From the NCBI GenBank assembly GCA_963712595.1, contig CAVQIM010000001.1, positions 186,001 through 250,000 of the forward strand: 64,000 bases of DNA. Direction: 5' to 3'. Shown piece by piece: positions 34,030-41,415 of this stretch (the stretch's first letter is position 1; each line of letters starts with the position of its first letter). A program made the translations under genes and the position numbers. The notes under the pieces are model-generated. The model made no database searches. It had not been told where the DNA came from and was given only the letters and a program-made list of their open reading frames with translations. This DNA comes from VRUE01 sp963712595 (GTDB lineage: Bacteria; Actinomycetota; Thermoleophilia; Solirubrobacterales; 70-9).

Positions 34030-34068
34030 GAGCCGGCCGTCTCCATGCTTGCTGGAGACGGCCGGCTC
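34030..34068 (+). terminator. Strong hairpin after the IPT/PASTA gene
   Basis: GAGCCGGCCGTCTCC (34030-34044) pairs perfectly over 15 bases with 34054-34068 around a 9-base loop. The following bases are AT-rich (TACGATTTCTATAAC). The tail is a weak U-tract, but stem strength and position make a terminator likely. Confidence 0.7.
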
Positions 34069-34230
34069 TACGATTTCTATAACTACTCCGGGGTCACGAC
34101 TGCGGCCCGGCCCGTGCAGGGGCCGAGTCTCGTCGGCGCTGGAGCAGGCGTGGTAGCCGAGCCCGTCGGCCAGCCCCGCCGCATCGAGCAGCTCCTGCCT
34201 TGCCCTCCTGTGGAATAAAATGGCCGGACG

Positions 34231-34665
34231 ATGCCATCGCGAGGAATCCATCACGTCGATCTGGCCGTCGCCGACGTTGAGCGGTCCCTCGCCTTCTATC
34301 TCGACCTGCTCGGCCCACTCGGTTGGAAAGAGAGCGTCCGGTATCCGAGCTACCGAGGAACCGAGGAGGTTGTGTACCTCGAGGACGCGGTGAAAGGAGC
34401 CCGAGAACCTGGGTCGGGCTCCTCGATGTTCGGAATCCGCCCGGCGGATGGCCCCGCGCATCGCTACTACGGGGTTGGAATCGAGCACTTCGCCTTCGAG
34501 GTCGACCGACGGGAGGAGGTCGATGAGGCGCACGCACGCTGCCTAGCGAGCGGTGCAAACGTTCACTTCCCGCCAGAGGAGGATCGCGACGTGCCCGGCT
34601 ACTACGCGCTCTTCGTCTTCGATCCCGATGGGATTCGGGTCGAGGTGTTCTGCTGGCCCCGCTGA
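34231..34665 (+). CDS. VOC (glyoxalase/dioxygenase) superfamily protein
   Basis: The 144-residue protein has the paired beta-alpha-beta-beta-beta units of vicinal-oxygen-chelate proteins: IHHVDLAVADVERSLAFYLDLLGPLGW at the start, GIEHFAFEVDRREEVD in the middle and FVFDPDGIRVEVF at the end. H8, the central H in IEHFAF and the final E are likely metal ligands. The substrate is unknown; it could be a lyase or an antibiotic-resistance type. ATG at 34231. The 160 bases upstream hold no gene I can support. Confidence 0.82.
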   Translation: MPSRGIHHVDLAVADVERSLAFYLDLLGPLGWKESVRYPSYRGTEEVVYLEDAVKGAREPGSGSSMFGIRPADGPAHRYYGVGIEHFAFEVDRREEVDEAHARCLASGANVHFPPEEDRDVPGYYALFVFDPDGIRVEVFCWPR

Positions 34666-34893
34666 GCGTGCTCGAGCTCGGCCGATCCGGTGGGGTCGGG
34701 CTGAGGGTCCCTCCATACGACGGTCCGTTCCGGTGTTCGAAGCCAAACCCAGGGTTCCACCGCGTACCGAGACTAGACTGAGCCCACGGCCACAGAACAG
34801 TCTTCATATCAGCACTCGCGCCGATACGACTTCGGTGCTTGCGCCTTCAACTCGAACAAGGACCTCGCCTCCTACGCAGATCGACTGGTCGAA

Positions 34894-35397
34894 TTGGTCG
34901 AGGAAGACACCGGGACCGCAGCGGCGGCGATGGTCGGCGCCAGCCGCGGCATTCACCCACATCACGAAGAAGACACCATCCCTCTCAACGAGTTCTCAGA
35001 GCGGGCGGACGAATTCCCTTTCAACGACCCCACGGTCGGCCTGGTCATCGCGGTAGTCGGCGCCGGAGGTGCTCTTTGCCTGAGACTTCATCACGCGGGC
35101 GCTGCACCCAGCTCTGATTGGGTAGAGATCGCCGGGCAGGACAAGTCGCTCATAGAGCAGCTCAAGCAGCGGGTCAAGGAAGACGGGGAAGAGCGGGTCG
35201 CGGCAGCCGAGAATGCCAACGGGGTGGCGGGACATCCAGCTCCCAACCGGCGGACGTGGCCTTTCCGCGCAATCAAGTCATTTGGCCAAGGGCTGTTGGT
35301 GATCCTCAAGAACCGGTGGTTCGAGGGAATAACCATCGCGGTGATCAGCGGATTGATAGTGGCGTATCTGGTCTACCAGTTTCACTGGGCTCCGTAG
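34894..35397 (+). CDS. Tail-anchored protein of unknown function, start codon unclear
   Basis: The frame from a TTG at 34894 gives 167 residues with an acidic N-terminus, a hydrophobic patch TVGLVIAVVGAGGALCL, a DKSLIEQLKQRVKEDGEERV helix, and a C-terminal span ITIAVISGLIVAYLVYQF. The reading frame stays open upstream to a TAG at 34774, and the upstream residues (for example YDFGACAFNSNKDLASYADR) look coding, yet no ATG, GTG or TTG lies there. Either an unusual start (for example ACG at 34786) is used or the 5' end is damaged. No family is recognised. Confidence 0.5.
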   Translation: MVEEDTGTAAAAMVGASRGIHPHHEEDTIPLNEFSERADEFPFNDPTVGLVIAVVGAGGALCLRLHHAGAAPSSDWVEIAGQDKSLIEQLKQRVKEDGEERVAAAENANGVAGHPAPNRRTWPFRAIKSFGQGLLVILKNRWFEGITIAVISGLIVAYLVYQFHWAP

Positions 35398-35631
35398 TCC
35401 TCGCCTTAAAGTGAGCCGAACTCGCGGGGCGCTTCCAGCTAGCGAGAACCCTCTGGCGGGGAATCCCAAGCTGCTTACAGATCGCGCGGGCGAGCGGGTA
35501 GTGGATCTTGCGATGGCGGGGCACCGACGTCGACCGCTCGGCGTCCATCCCCAGTAGCTATGCCGGCCCCCCTCTCGAAGCATTCGGGCACCGTGCTTCT
35601 TCAGATGTCGCTCAAGGTCTCGACGCTTCAC
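35345..35631 (-). pseudogene. HicA-like toxin gene, frameshifted
   Basis: HicA toxins are small mRNA interferases of the dsRBD-like YcfA fold. GTG at 35631 opens KRRDLERHLKKHGARMLREGGRHSYW, the typical HicA start with the catalytic His in the GGRHS motif. The typical HicA end (STSVPRHRKIHYPLARAICKQLGI) is found in another frame from about 35548. The break falls at a run of four Gs after YW; one base gained there restores the family sequence. The toxin is probably inactive, unless the shift is an assembly error. Confidence 0.75.
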
Positions 35632-35854
35632 GCCGCAACGATATTCAGCGACTCGCTGCCAACTGCCTTGCCTTGCGGCTCGTGCTCGGCGGCACGCAGC
35701 TCAAGCATTCCTTGCCAAGGCATCTAGCGCCATCTCGCGGGCCTCCTCCTTGGTTCGGCCCTGACTGAGCACGCCGGGGACCTCAGGAATCGAGGAGAGG
35801 ATCCAGCCGTCGTCGCCCCTCGCAGAGGATCGTGAGATGTAGAGGGTCGCCCAT
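35628..35854 (-). pseudogene. HicB-like antitoxin gene, twice frameshifted
   Basis: The remnant starts with ATG at 35854 (MGDPLHLTILCEG). It continues in a second frame as DDGWILSSIPEVPGVLSQGRTKEEAREMALDAL, the core of HicB antitoxins, and ends in a third frame as GMLELRAAEHEPQGKAVGSESL, with a TGA overlapping the hicA start (GTGA). The first shift lies in the CCCC run at 35816-35819 and the second near 35710-35725. The order antitoxin-toxin with overlap is that of a hicBA operon. Confidence 0.7.
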
Positions 35855-35864
35855 ACGCTCAGGG

Positions 35865-35915
35865 AAGCTGTCTATAGAGCCGAATCGTGCCTGGCTAGAT
35901 GCCCTCAGTCCGAGG
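35865..35915. repeat. Diverged direct repeat, copy 1
   Basis: AAGCTGTCTATAGAG followed by GAATCGTGCCTGGCTAGATG and CCCTCAGTCCGAGG is repeated in diverged form at 37293-37342. The conserved core is GAATCGTGCCT and TCAGTCC. It lies just upstream of the hicB remnant. Confidence 0.5.
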
Positions 35916-35939
35916 AGTTCGGCTGAGTTCGGTGGAGTC

Positions 35940-35964
35940 CGGGACAAATTTCGGGACAAAGTTT
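35940..35964. repeat. Short tandem CGGGACAAA repeat
   Basis: CGGGACAAATTT (35940-35951) is followed at once by CGGGACAAAGTTT (35952-35964). The AT-rich tandem stands out from the GC-rich background and lies beside the direct repeat at 35865. Confidence 0.5.
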
Positions 35965-35993
35965 CGAGCGACCGTCAGGCCAGCTCATCGCAC

Positions 35994-36359
35994 CTATGCA
36001 GCGATGGGATGGCCGGTCGAGTCCCGTGCCTCGATACGCGCCCGAGGGGGGAACTGAACCGAACCGTGATTACGGCGACGGAAGCGCAGCAGAAGCGCCG
36101 TCACGGCGAGAGACCAACGCGCGGGGCCGTGAACCTCCTCAGGCCGAACAAGAAGCTCGTGCCCATCGGCATAGACGATCACGACGGGGTCGCCATCAAA
36201 CAAAGCACGGGTAGCCATCTCGCCCTGGTCGGGATTGTCGGCCGAGATGAAGTGCGTCCGATTGGGATACCGAGCAGCCAGCCCCTCGTCATCGATGCTG
36301 GCGAGAACTCGCTCGGTTGCAGGGTCGGTCTTTGCGTCACGGCTCATGATTCCCTCCAT
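35994..36359 (-). CDS. Hypothetical protein, first half of an overlapping pair (downstream)
   Basis: The 121-residue protein begins MEGIMSRDAKTDPATERVL and contains GDPVVIVYADGHELLVRPEEV, then an Arg-rich C-terminus. It overlaps the upstream gene by 16 bases, so the two are coupled. No family is recognised. It sits in the accessory segment between diverged direct repeats. The Arg-rich last third may be read-through of a shifted frame. Confidence 0.45.
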   Translation of the reverse strand: MEGIMSRDAKTDPATERVLASIDDEGLAARYPNRTHFISADNPDQGEMATRALFDGDPVVIVYADGHELLVRPEEVHGPARWSLAVTALLLRFRRRNHGSVQFPPRARIEARDSTGHPIAA

Positions 36360-36667
36360 TGTCTCACGATCTCCGGAGCCTCCCCCTTGGCCTTTCTTAT
36401 TGCCGCTGCCATGGCCTCATTTGGGGAGTTGAAGTCCAGGACTGTGGCTGCGTGCTTCCCGTCCGTTCTGGTGTGCTTGTGCTCATGATGCTCGTCGGCC
36501 ACATCCGCGTTGTCCCAAAGGCGCACGGTCGTCCACGCGCCGTCCTCAAAGCTCTCCAGCATGATCGCGTAGGAGATTGGCGGAGGCGGCTCGCTGCGAC
36601 GAAACCGGATGCGAATACCTGGCGCAACATCAATAAAGATTTGCCGCTCTGTTGGAACCACAGACAA
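36344..36667 (-). CDS. Hypothetical protein, upstream partner of the overlapping pair
   Basis: The 107-residue protein contains ISYAIMLESFEDGAWTTVRLWDN, then a His-rich EHHEHKHTRTDGKHAATVLDF and a C-terminal helix EAMAAAIRKA. The plan (YxIxL, WxxVRxxDN, HxHxxxxDG) is that of small proteins often found in mobile two-gene cassettes. The function is unknown; toxin-antitoxin-like behaviour is only inferred from the coupling. It overlaps the next gene by 16 bases. Confidence 0.5.
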   Translation of the reverse strand: MSVVPTERQIFIDVAPGIRIRFRRSEPPPPISYAIMLESFEDGAWTTVRLWDNADVADEHHEHKHTRTDGKHAATVLDFNSPNEAMAAAIRKAKGEAPEIVRQWRES

Positions 36668-36760
36668 AGACTTTCAAAGCCTCCGGCGCGAAATAACCCC
36701 CTCCTGGCTACCGCGACCCGAGGTAGGGCGATTGGGCGGTCGACCGGGATCAGCGGGGTG

Positions 36761-37177
36761 CTACGAGGGCTGAATCCGCGCGCCAACGCGCTGGTGTCCT
36801 GCCAAGCCAGCAAGCGCGTTGTACGCATTTGCGGCATTACCACGCATGTCATCGAAGACATCGGGTGGGACATCGAAGGTCCTGTCTCCTTGCAAGATTT
36901 CGTCTCGGTTCACGCTGAAATCCTTGATCTGGACGATGGACCGGGACACGGCTTCAAACGCCCCGTTGTCGAGTTTGGTGGCAAGAACGCTCCGATACTC
37001 ATTCCAATTGGTCATAGGGAATGCCCGGTAGGCGAGAACCTTCCCCAAAGTTTGCATCTCACGAAGCTTGGTATCGGCACCGGCAAGATCACTGGCTACC
37101 AGCCTCGCCCCTGCCTTGGCGAGCTTTTGGTCTCGTCGCCAATCCAAGGCTGACTCAACGATTACACCTGCGACCAC
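36761..37177 (-). CDS. Hypothetical membrane-anchored helical protein
   Basis: From GTG at 37177 the protein has 138 residues: a short hydrophobic start and a helical cytoplasmic domain (RLVASDLAGADTKLREMQ, WNEYRSVLATKLDNGAFEAV). The frame upstream of the GTG stays open to a TAG and encodes more of a membrane span (WPLALSAPGWTAVGALGGAL), but the only start there would be CTG. The intact protein is therefore probably longer at its N-terminus. The helical domain resembles common single-span proteins of unknown role. Confidence 0.5.
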   Translation of the reverse strand: MVAGVIVESALDWRRDQKLAKAGARLVASDLAGADTKLREMQTLGKVLAYRAFPMTNWNEYRSVLATKLDNGAFEAVSRSIVQIKDFSVNRDEILQGDRTFDVPPDVFDDMRGNAANAYNALAGLAGHQRVGARIQPS

Positions 37178-37292
37178 ACCGATGAGTGCACCCCCGAGCG
37201 CCCCGACGGCAGTCCAGCCAGGGGCAGAAAGTGCAAGGGGCCAAATCCATGCTGGCAGCCTAAAACGTTCGGACTATGAGTCGGGGCTCAGA

Positions 37293-37342
37293 AAGCCGCC
37301 CGTAGATCGAATCGTGCCTAGCCGGACGCATTCAGTCCAAGG
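37293..37342. repeat. Diverged direct repeat, copy 2
   Basis: This copy shares with 35865-35915 the core GAATCGTGCCT and TCAGTCC and most flanking bases. The two copies bound about 1.4 kb with three small genes of unknown function. Confidence 0.5.
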
Positions 37343-37676
37343 CCTTGGGATGAGTTGCTGTCAGTCGTTCCCAGATGACGGCAGCCTCCTCGCTTATTCC
37401 TGCAATGCAGTCCCGAACCAAAAGCGGCTGAGTCCATCTTGCGGCACTCTCCCGAAAGAGATAGAGGAACGCAACCATCCGAGAAAGGAGCGTGGCGATC
37501 GGCTGTGCCAGAAGGACTATCCGACTGCCGAGCGGTTGGCGATCAAGCTCGGCAATGGTTTCAGACTGATGTCGGACCTGGACTGACAGCCCCAGGGCGA
37601 CCGGGACACGGTCGATCTGACAATGCCGCCGCATGACCCGCTGGAAGTCGCCAAACGCCTGCGCGACGAAGCGCAC
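37332..37676 (-). CDS. Hypothetical protein fragment beside the tRNA
   Basis: From GTG at 37676 there are 114 residues (FVAQAFGDFQRVMRRHC, SRIVLLAQPIATLLSRMVAFLYLF). The frame is open only eight codons further upstream, to a TAG near 37700, and those codons also look coding, so the 5' end may be lost. It is about 40 bases from the tRNA 3' end. No family is recognised; it may be a relic. Confidence 0.35.
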   Translation of the reverse strand: MRFVAQAFGDFQRVMRRHCQIDRVPVALGLSVQVRHQSETIAELDRQPLGSRIVLLAQPIATLLSRMVAFLYLFRESAARWTQPLLVRDCIAGISEEAAVIWERLTATHPKALD

Positions 37677-37717
37677 GGCGGCTTCCCGGACATATGGCTA
37701 TTTAAAGCGTTTTTCCA

Positions 37718-37791
<74 letters not shown>

Positions 37792-37813
37792 TCGGTGGTA
37801 GGTGAGGGTAGCG

Positions 37814-38179
37814 CTATGCGCTGAAGAGCTGGGCGAGTGAGCGGCCCACGTCGGGTGGCTCTTCTTTGCCCTCCGATGCGGCGGCGGCGCCTTCGGCGAT
37901 GGCTTTGGCGGCGTCGGCGATCTGGTGGGTGCGGCCGCCGCGGATGCTGCCGGTCTTCTTCGCTTCGGCGAGGTCGGATTCCATCAGGCCGGCGAGCTCG
38001 GCGAGGCGGCGCAGGCCGACGACGCCGGCTGCACCCCTGAGGGCGTGGGCCTCGATCCGCATCGTCTCGAAGTCGGTGGTCTCGGTCGCCAGGCCGGCCG
38101 CGATCACGTCGCAACGGCGCTTCGCCTCCTCGGCGAAGGAGGCGAGCAGCTCCGCCTCGGTGCCCGTCTTCTCGCTCAT
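37814..38179 (-). CDS. Hpt (histidine phosphotransfer) domain protein
   Basis: From ATG at 38179 the protein has 121 residues and is a single Hpt helix bundle. The phospho-accepting H45 lies in RIEAHALRGAAGVVGL, the typical Hpt site. It should relay phosphate between a hybrid kinase and a response regulator, but no such gene is in the window. The ATG overlaps the upstream lipoprotein stop by 4 bases, so the two are co-translated. The upstream extension of the frame is non-coding. Confidence 0.82.
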   Translation of the reverse strand: MSEKTGTEAELLASFAEEAKRRCDVIAAGLATETTDFETMRIEAHALRGAAGVVGLRRLAELAGLMESDLAEAKKTGSIRGGRTHQIADAAKAIAEGAAAASEGKEEPPDVGRSLAQLFSA

Positions 38180-39252
38180 TCTCCGATCAGCCCCTTCACC
38201 ACGCTGGTCAGTTCTTCCACGCCGAAGGCGCCCTTGATCTCGTCCTCGATCCGGCCCTGGCGATCGATCGCGAACAACCACGGCTCGGTCGGGAGATGGA
38301 AAGCGCGCACCTGTGGCCGCACGTTCTCGCTCGGATCGTTGTCGTTGTAGATCTCCATATGGATGAACGCCGCCTCGTCGCCGTAGAGCTGCTTGACCTG
38401 CTCAGCCACGTCGACCACGGGGCCGCACACGCGACTTTCGCAGAACTGGGGGGTCGCGAACAAGAGGACGATCGGTTCCTTGCCGAGAGCATCCGCGTAG
38501 TCGACCTGATTCTGCGTGTCCGGCGGGATCCGAGTCGTGATCTTCGAGAGGTCGCCGCCGGCGTCCGACGCCGTCGGGGTGTGGATCAAGGGAGCCTTCT
38601 CGCCAGCCCGCGGCACCTTGGCGAACTTGCCGACCTCGGCGCTCGGCAGCAGGGTCGCCGTCAATTCGTCGCCCTGCCTGATCAGGGCCGCGATCCGCCA
38701 CTCGCCGTCGCTGGGAAAGTCGACGTGGGTGGCGTAGACGACCGAGGCGGCGTCTGGGTCGCTCGACGTCGTCTGGGCGCGGAAGGCTGGCTTGGTCTGC
38801 AGGCTTTCGATCGCCGCCGGGAAGGGGCCGACCGCGGGCTGGTCGAGCGCCGCTTTGGGATCCGTGGCGCTCGACTCGATGCTTCCAAGGGCCCCGGCTT
38901 TCCCGGGCACCTTGGCGAAGTAGAGGGCCACCTGGGCGTCGGGGACCTGCGTGCGATCGCGCTGGAAAACGCCGAACGGGTAGCGGTTCTCGCCTTTGTA
39001 AAAAGTCTGCGCGGCGGGAGAGACGACGAGGGTGGACGCCTGAGCGCCTTCGGCTTCCAGGACCTCGCCCAGGGTTTTGCCCTTGGCGCTGGGGAAATCG
39101 CTCTTCGGCGGGGCCGGCTGACTCTGCCCCGTGCCCGACGAGGAGCTGGTCGAGGAGTCCGATCCACCACCGCAGCCGACGAAGGCGCCGGCAGCCCCCA
39201 GCAACAGGCAGGCAAGAGCGGCGAGGACTCGAGTCGGGTGCATCGCCGCCAT
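38176..39252 (-). CDS. Lipoprotein with C-terminal thioredoxin-like domain
   Basis: The 358-residue protein has a lipoprotein signal ending in the lipobox FVGC (C27), a Ser/Gly linker, a mixed central domain (about 50-230) and a C-terminal thioredoxin-like fold. In that fold, FATPQFCESRVCGPVVDV carries two cysteines (C271, C276) spaced CxxxxC in place of CxxC, then AFHLPTEPWLFAIDRQGRIEDEIKGAF. It is probably an outer-face redox or chaperone protein. The wide Cys spacing makes classic disulfide exchange uncertain. Confidence 0.82.
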   Translation of the reverse strand: MAAMHPTRVLAALACLLLGAAGAFVGCGGGSDSSTSSSSGTGQSQPAPPKSDFPSAKGKTLGEVLEAEGAQASTLVVSPAAQTFYKGENRYPFGVFQRDRTQVPDAQVALYFAKVPGKAGALGSIESSATDPKAALDQPAVGPFPAAIESLQTKPAFRAQTTSSDPDAASVVYATHVDFPSDGEWRIAALIRQGDELTATLLPSAEVGKFAKVPRAGEKAPLIHTPTASDAGGDLSKITTRIPPDTQNQVDYADALGKEPIVLLFATPQFCESRVCGPVVDVAEQVKQLYGDEAAFIHMEIYNDNDPSENVRPQVRAFHLPTEPWLFAIDRQGRIEDEIKGAFGVEELTSVVKGLIGE

Positions 39253-39355
39253 GTTATTGACGGCGCTGGGACGGCAACGGCGCCCCTGCGGGCAATGTGC
39301 GAAGACGGGAGATAGGGTCCGCAGCGGAATCGGAGGGCGACGGGAGGAGACGACC

Positions 39356-40087
39356 TTGGCGGAGCGAGCGGCACTGATAACGGGGGCATCGAGCGGAATC
39401 GGGCTGGCGATCGCGCGCGCCCTGGGCGAAGACGGCTATCGACTGACGGTCTCCGCGCGCCGCCCCGAGAAGCTGGAGAGCGCGGCCGAGGGCCTGCGCA
39501 GCGACGGCATCGAGGTGCAGAGCGTCGCCGCGAACATGACCGAGGAGGAGGACGTCGTCGGCGTCTTCGCCAAGCATCGCGAGACCTACGGGCGCCTCGA
39601 CGTGCTGCTCAACAACGCCGGGGTCGGCATCGGAGCCCCGATGGAGGAGATCCAGACCAAGCACCTCGACATGCAGCTGGGGGTCAACCTGCGGGCGCTG
39701 ATCATCGGCACCCGCGAGGGACTGCCGATGCTGCGCGAAGCCGGCGCCGAGCACGGCAAGGCGCTGATCGTCAACACCGCCTCGATCGCCGGCAAGGGGG
39801 GCCAAGCGTGGCTTTCGATCTACGCCGCCACCAAGGCGGCCGTCATCAACTTCACCCAGTCGACCCACCGAGAGGTGGGCAGTACCGGGATCCAGTGCAC
39901 GGCGCTGGCGCCGGGCTTCGTCGACACGCCGATGACCGAGTTCGCCAAGGGCCAGGTCCCGGGCGAGGAAATGATCCGGCCGGAGGACCTCGGCGAGGCG
40001 GTCCGCTTCCTCCTGCGCACCTCGCGCAACTGCCATGTCCCCGAGATCGTGTTCACTCGACCGGGTGAGGGACTCGACACTCCCTGA
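39356..40087 (+). CDS. Short-chain dehydrogenase/reductase
   Basis: An NAD(P)-binding Rossmann enzyme of 243 residues. It has TGASSGIGLAIA for the cofactor, LLNNAGVG, the catalytic Ser in NTASIAG and the YAATK pair (Tyr, Lys). SAR near residue 32 suggests NADP(H). TTG at 39356 is chosen because GGAGGAG (39344-39350) lies 5 bases upstream; the longer frame further upstream is antisense to the lipoprotein. The substrate is unknown. The glycosyltransferase gene follows by 10 bases. Confidence 0.92.
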   Translation: MAERAALITGASSGIGLAIARALGEDGYRLTVSARRPEKLESAAEGLRSDGIEVQSVAANMTEEEDVVGVFAKHRETYGRLDVLLNNAGVGIGAPMEEIQTKHLDMQLGVNLRALIIGTREGLPMLREAGAEHGKALIVNTASIAGKGGQAWLSIYAATKAAVINFTQSTHREVGSTGIQCTALAPGFVDTPMTEFAKGQVPGEEMIRPEDLGEAVRFLLRTSRNCHVPEIVFTRPGEGLDTP

Positions 40088-40097
40088 CAGCAGCGCA

Positions 40098-41315
40098 GTG
40101 GCGGCGGAGAGCACCGGGGGCCGCCGCTTCCTCGTCGCGGCCTTTGGTGACCCCGGCCACGTCTTCCCGGCGATCTCGCTGGGACGGGCATTGGCGTCAC
40201 GAGGGCACGAGGTGACGATCGAGACCTGGGAGGAGCGACGAGGCGCCGTCGAGGGCGCCGGGCTGGGCTTTGCCGCCGCCGAGGAATACCAGATGTTCCC
40301 GCCGCCGGATCCCGACTCGGCCGATGGCACCCATGCCGCAGAGGCCGCCCAAGCGCTGCTGCCGCTGCTCGAAGAGATGCGCCCGCACGTGGTGATCAGC
40401 GACATCCTCACCCTTGCCCCGGCGCTGGCGGCGGAGAAGCTCGGCATCCCGCTGGCGACGCTTATCCCCCACATCTACCCCGTGGTCGAGCCGGGCCTGC
40501 CGTTCTTTGCCATCGGCCTGCAGCCGCCGCGGACACCCCTCGGGCGGGCCGTCTGGCGGACGGGCCAACGGGCCCTCAACATCGGGCTCGAGCATGGTCG
40601 TCGCGACCTCAACCGGCAACGATCGCGCCTCGGCCTGCCCCCGCTCGATCGCTTCCATGGGGGCATCAGCCCCGACCTGGCCCTCGTCGCCACCTTTCCC
40701 CAGCTCGAGTACCCGCGCCGCTGGCCGGTGGGGATAGAGATCACCGGGCCAATGACCTTCGAGATCCCCCACCCAGAGATGGAACTTCCGCCGGGAGACG
40801 AGCCCCTGGTCTTGGTGGCGCCGAGCACCGCCCACGACTCGGACAACCACCTGGTCCGCACCGCGCTGGCGGCGCTCGCCGACGAGCCGGTGCGCGTCGT
40901 AGCGACCACCAACCGGGTCGTGCCGCAGAGTCCGATCGACATCCCCGCCAACGCGATCCTCGTCGACTGGCTCAGCTACAGCCAGCTGATGCCGGCGGCC
41001 TCACTGGTGATCTCCCACGGTGGCCACGGAACGGTGGCGCGGGCACTCGGCGCGGGCACCCCCGTGCTGATCTGCCCGATCATCGGCGACATGAGCGAGA
41101 CGGCAATGCGAGTCGCCTGGGCCAAGTGCGGCCTCTCCCTGCCCTGGCGCCTCTGCCGTCCCACCCCCCTGCGCTGGGCCGCCCGCCGCCTCCTGCACGA
41201 CCGATCCTTCGCCCAGCAGGCGGAAAAGCTCGCCACCTGGGCCGGCGAGCACGACGGCGCCCAGCGCGGCGCCGAGCTGATCCAGCAGCTGGCGCGCGAC
41301 CGCGCACCGGCGTAG
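40098..41315 (+). CDS. GT1-type (MGT/UGT-like) glycosyltransferase
   Basis: About 405 residues from GTG at 40098. The N-terminal Rossmann domain has FLVAAFGDPGHVFPAISLGRALASRGHEV. The C-terminal domain has the nucleotide-sugar motif SLVISHGGHGTVARALGAGTPVLICP, then GDMSETAMRVAWAKCG, as in the macrolide and flavonoid glycosyltransferases of family GT1. The acceptor is unknown. The preceding SDR gene, 10 bases away, suggests a shared small-molecule modification. Ends 5 bases before tRNA-Asn on the other strand. Confidence 0.9.
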   Translation: MAAESTGGRRFLVAAFGDPGHVFPAISLGRALASRGHEVTIETWEERRGAVEGAGLGFAAAEEYQMFPPPDPDSADGTHAAEAAQALLPLLEEMRPHVVISDILTLAPALAAEKLGIPLATLIPHIYPVVEPGLPFFAIGLQPPRTPLGRAVWRTGQRALNIGLEHGRRDLNRQRSRLGLPPLDRFHGGISPDLALVATFPQLEYPRRWPVGIEITGPMTFEIPHPEMELPPGDEPLVLVAPSTAHDSDNHLVRTALAALADEPVRVVATTNRVVPQSPIDIPANAILVDWLSYSQLMPAASLVISHGGHGTVARALGAGTPVLICPIIGDMSETAMRVAWAKCGLSLPWRLCRPTPLRWAARRLLHDRSFAQQAEKLATWAGEHDGAQRGAELIQQLARDRAPA

Positions 41316-41320
41316 AGAAA

Positions 41321-41393
41321 CTCCGGGGGTGGGACTCGAACCCACAACCCCGCGGTTAACAGCCGCGTGCTCTACCGATTGAGCTACCCCGGA
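41321..41393 (-). tRNA. tRNA-Asn (GTT)
   Basis: The minus strand gives the acceptor stem TCCGGGG with CCCCGGA, the D-arm AGCTCAATCGGTAGAGC, the anticodon loop CTGTTAA (GTT, Asn), the T-arm GTGGGTTCGAGTCCCAC and discriminator G. CCA is not encoded. It lies just before the 3' end of dnaG. Confidence 0.96.
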
Positions 41394-41415
41394 ACGACCT
41401 GGAGGAATGTACCGA

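Noticed and set aside
34081..34230. Gene remnant on the minus strand between the IPT/PASTA and VOC genes
   Set aside because: A few coding-like residues can be read, but the frame continues unbroken into antisense of the VOC gene and no family is recognised.
34700..37700. CRISPR array or complete prophage in the accessory segment
   Set aside because: No regularly spaced repeats, no cas genes and no phage structural genes or integrase are visible.
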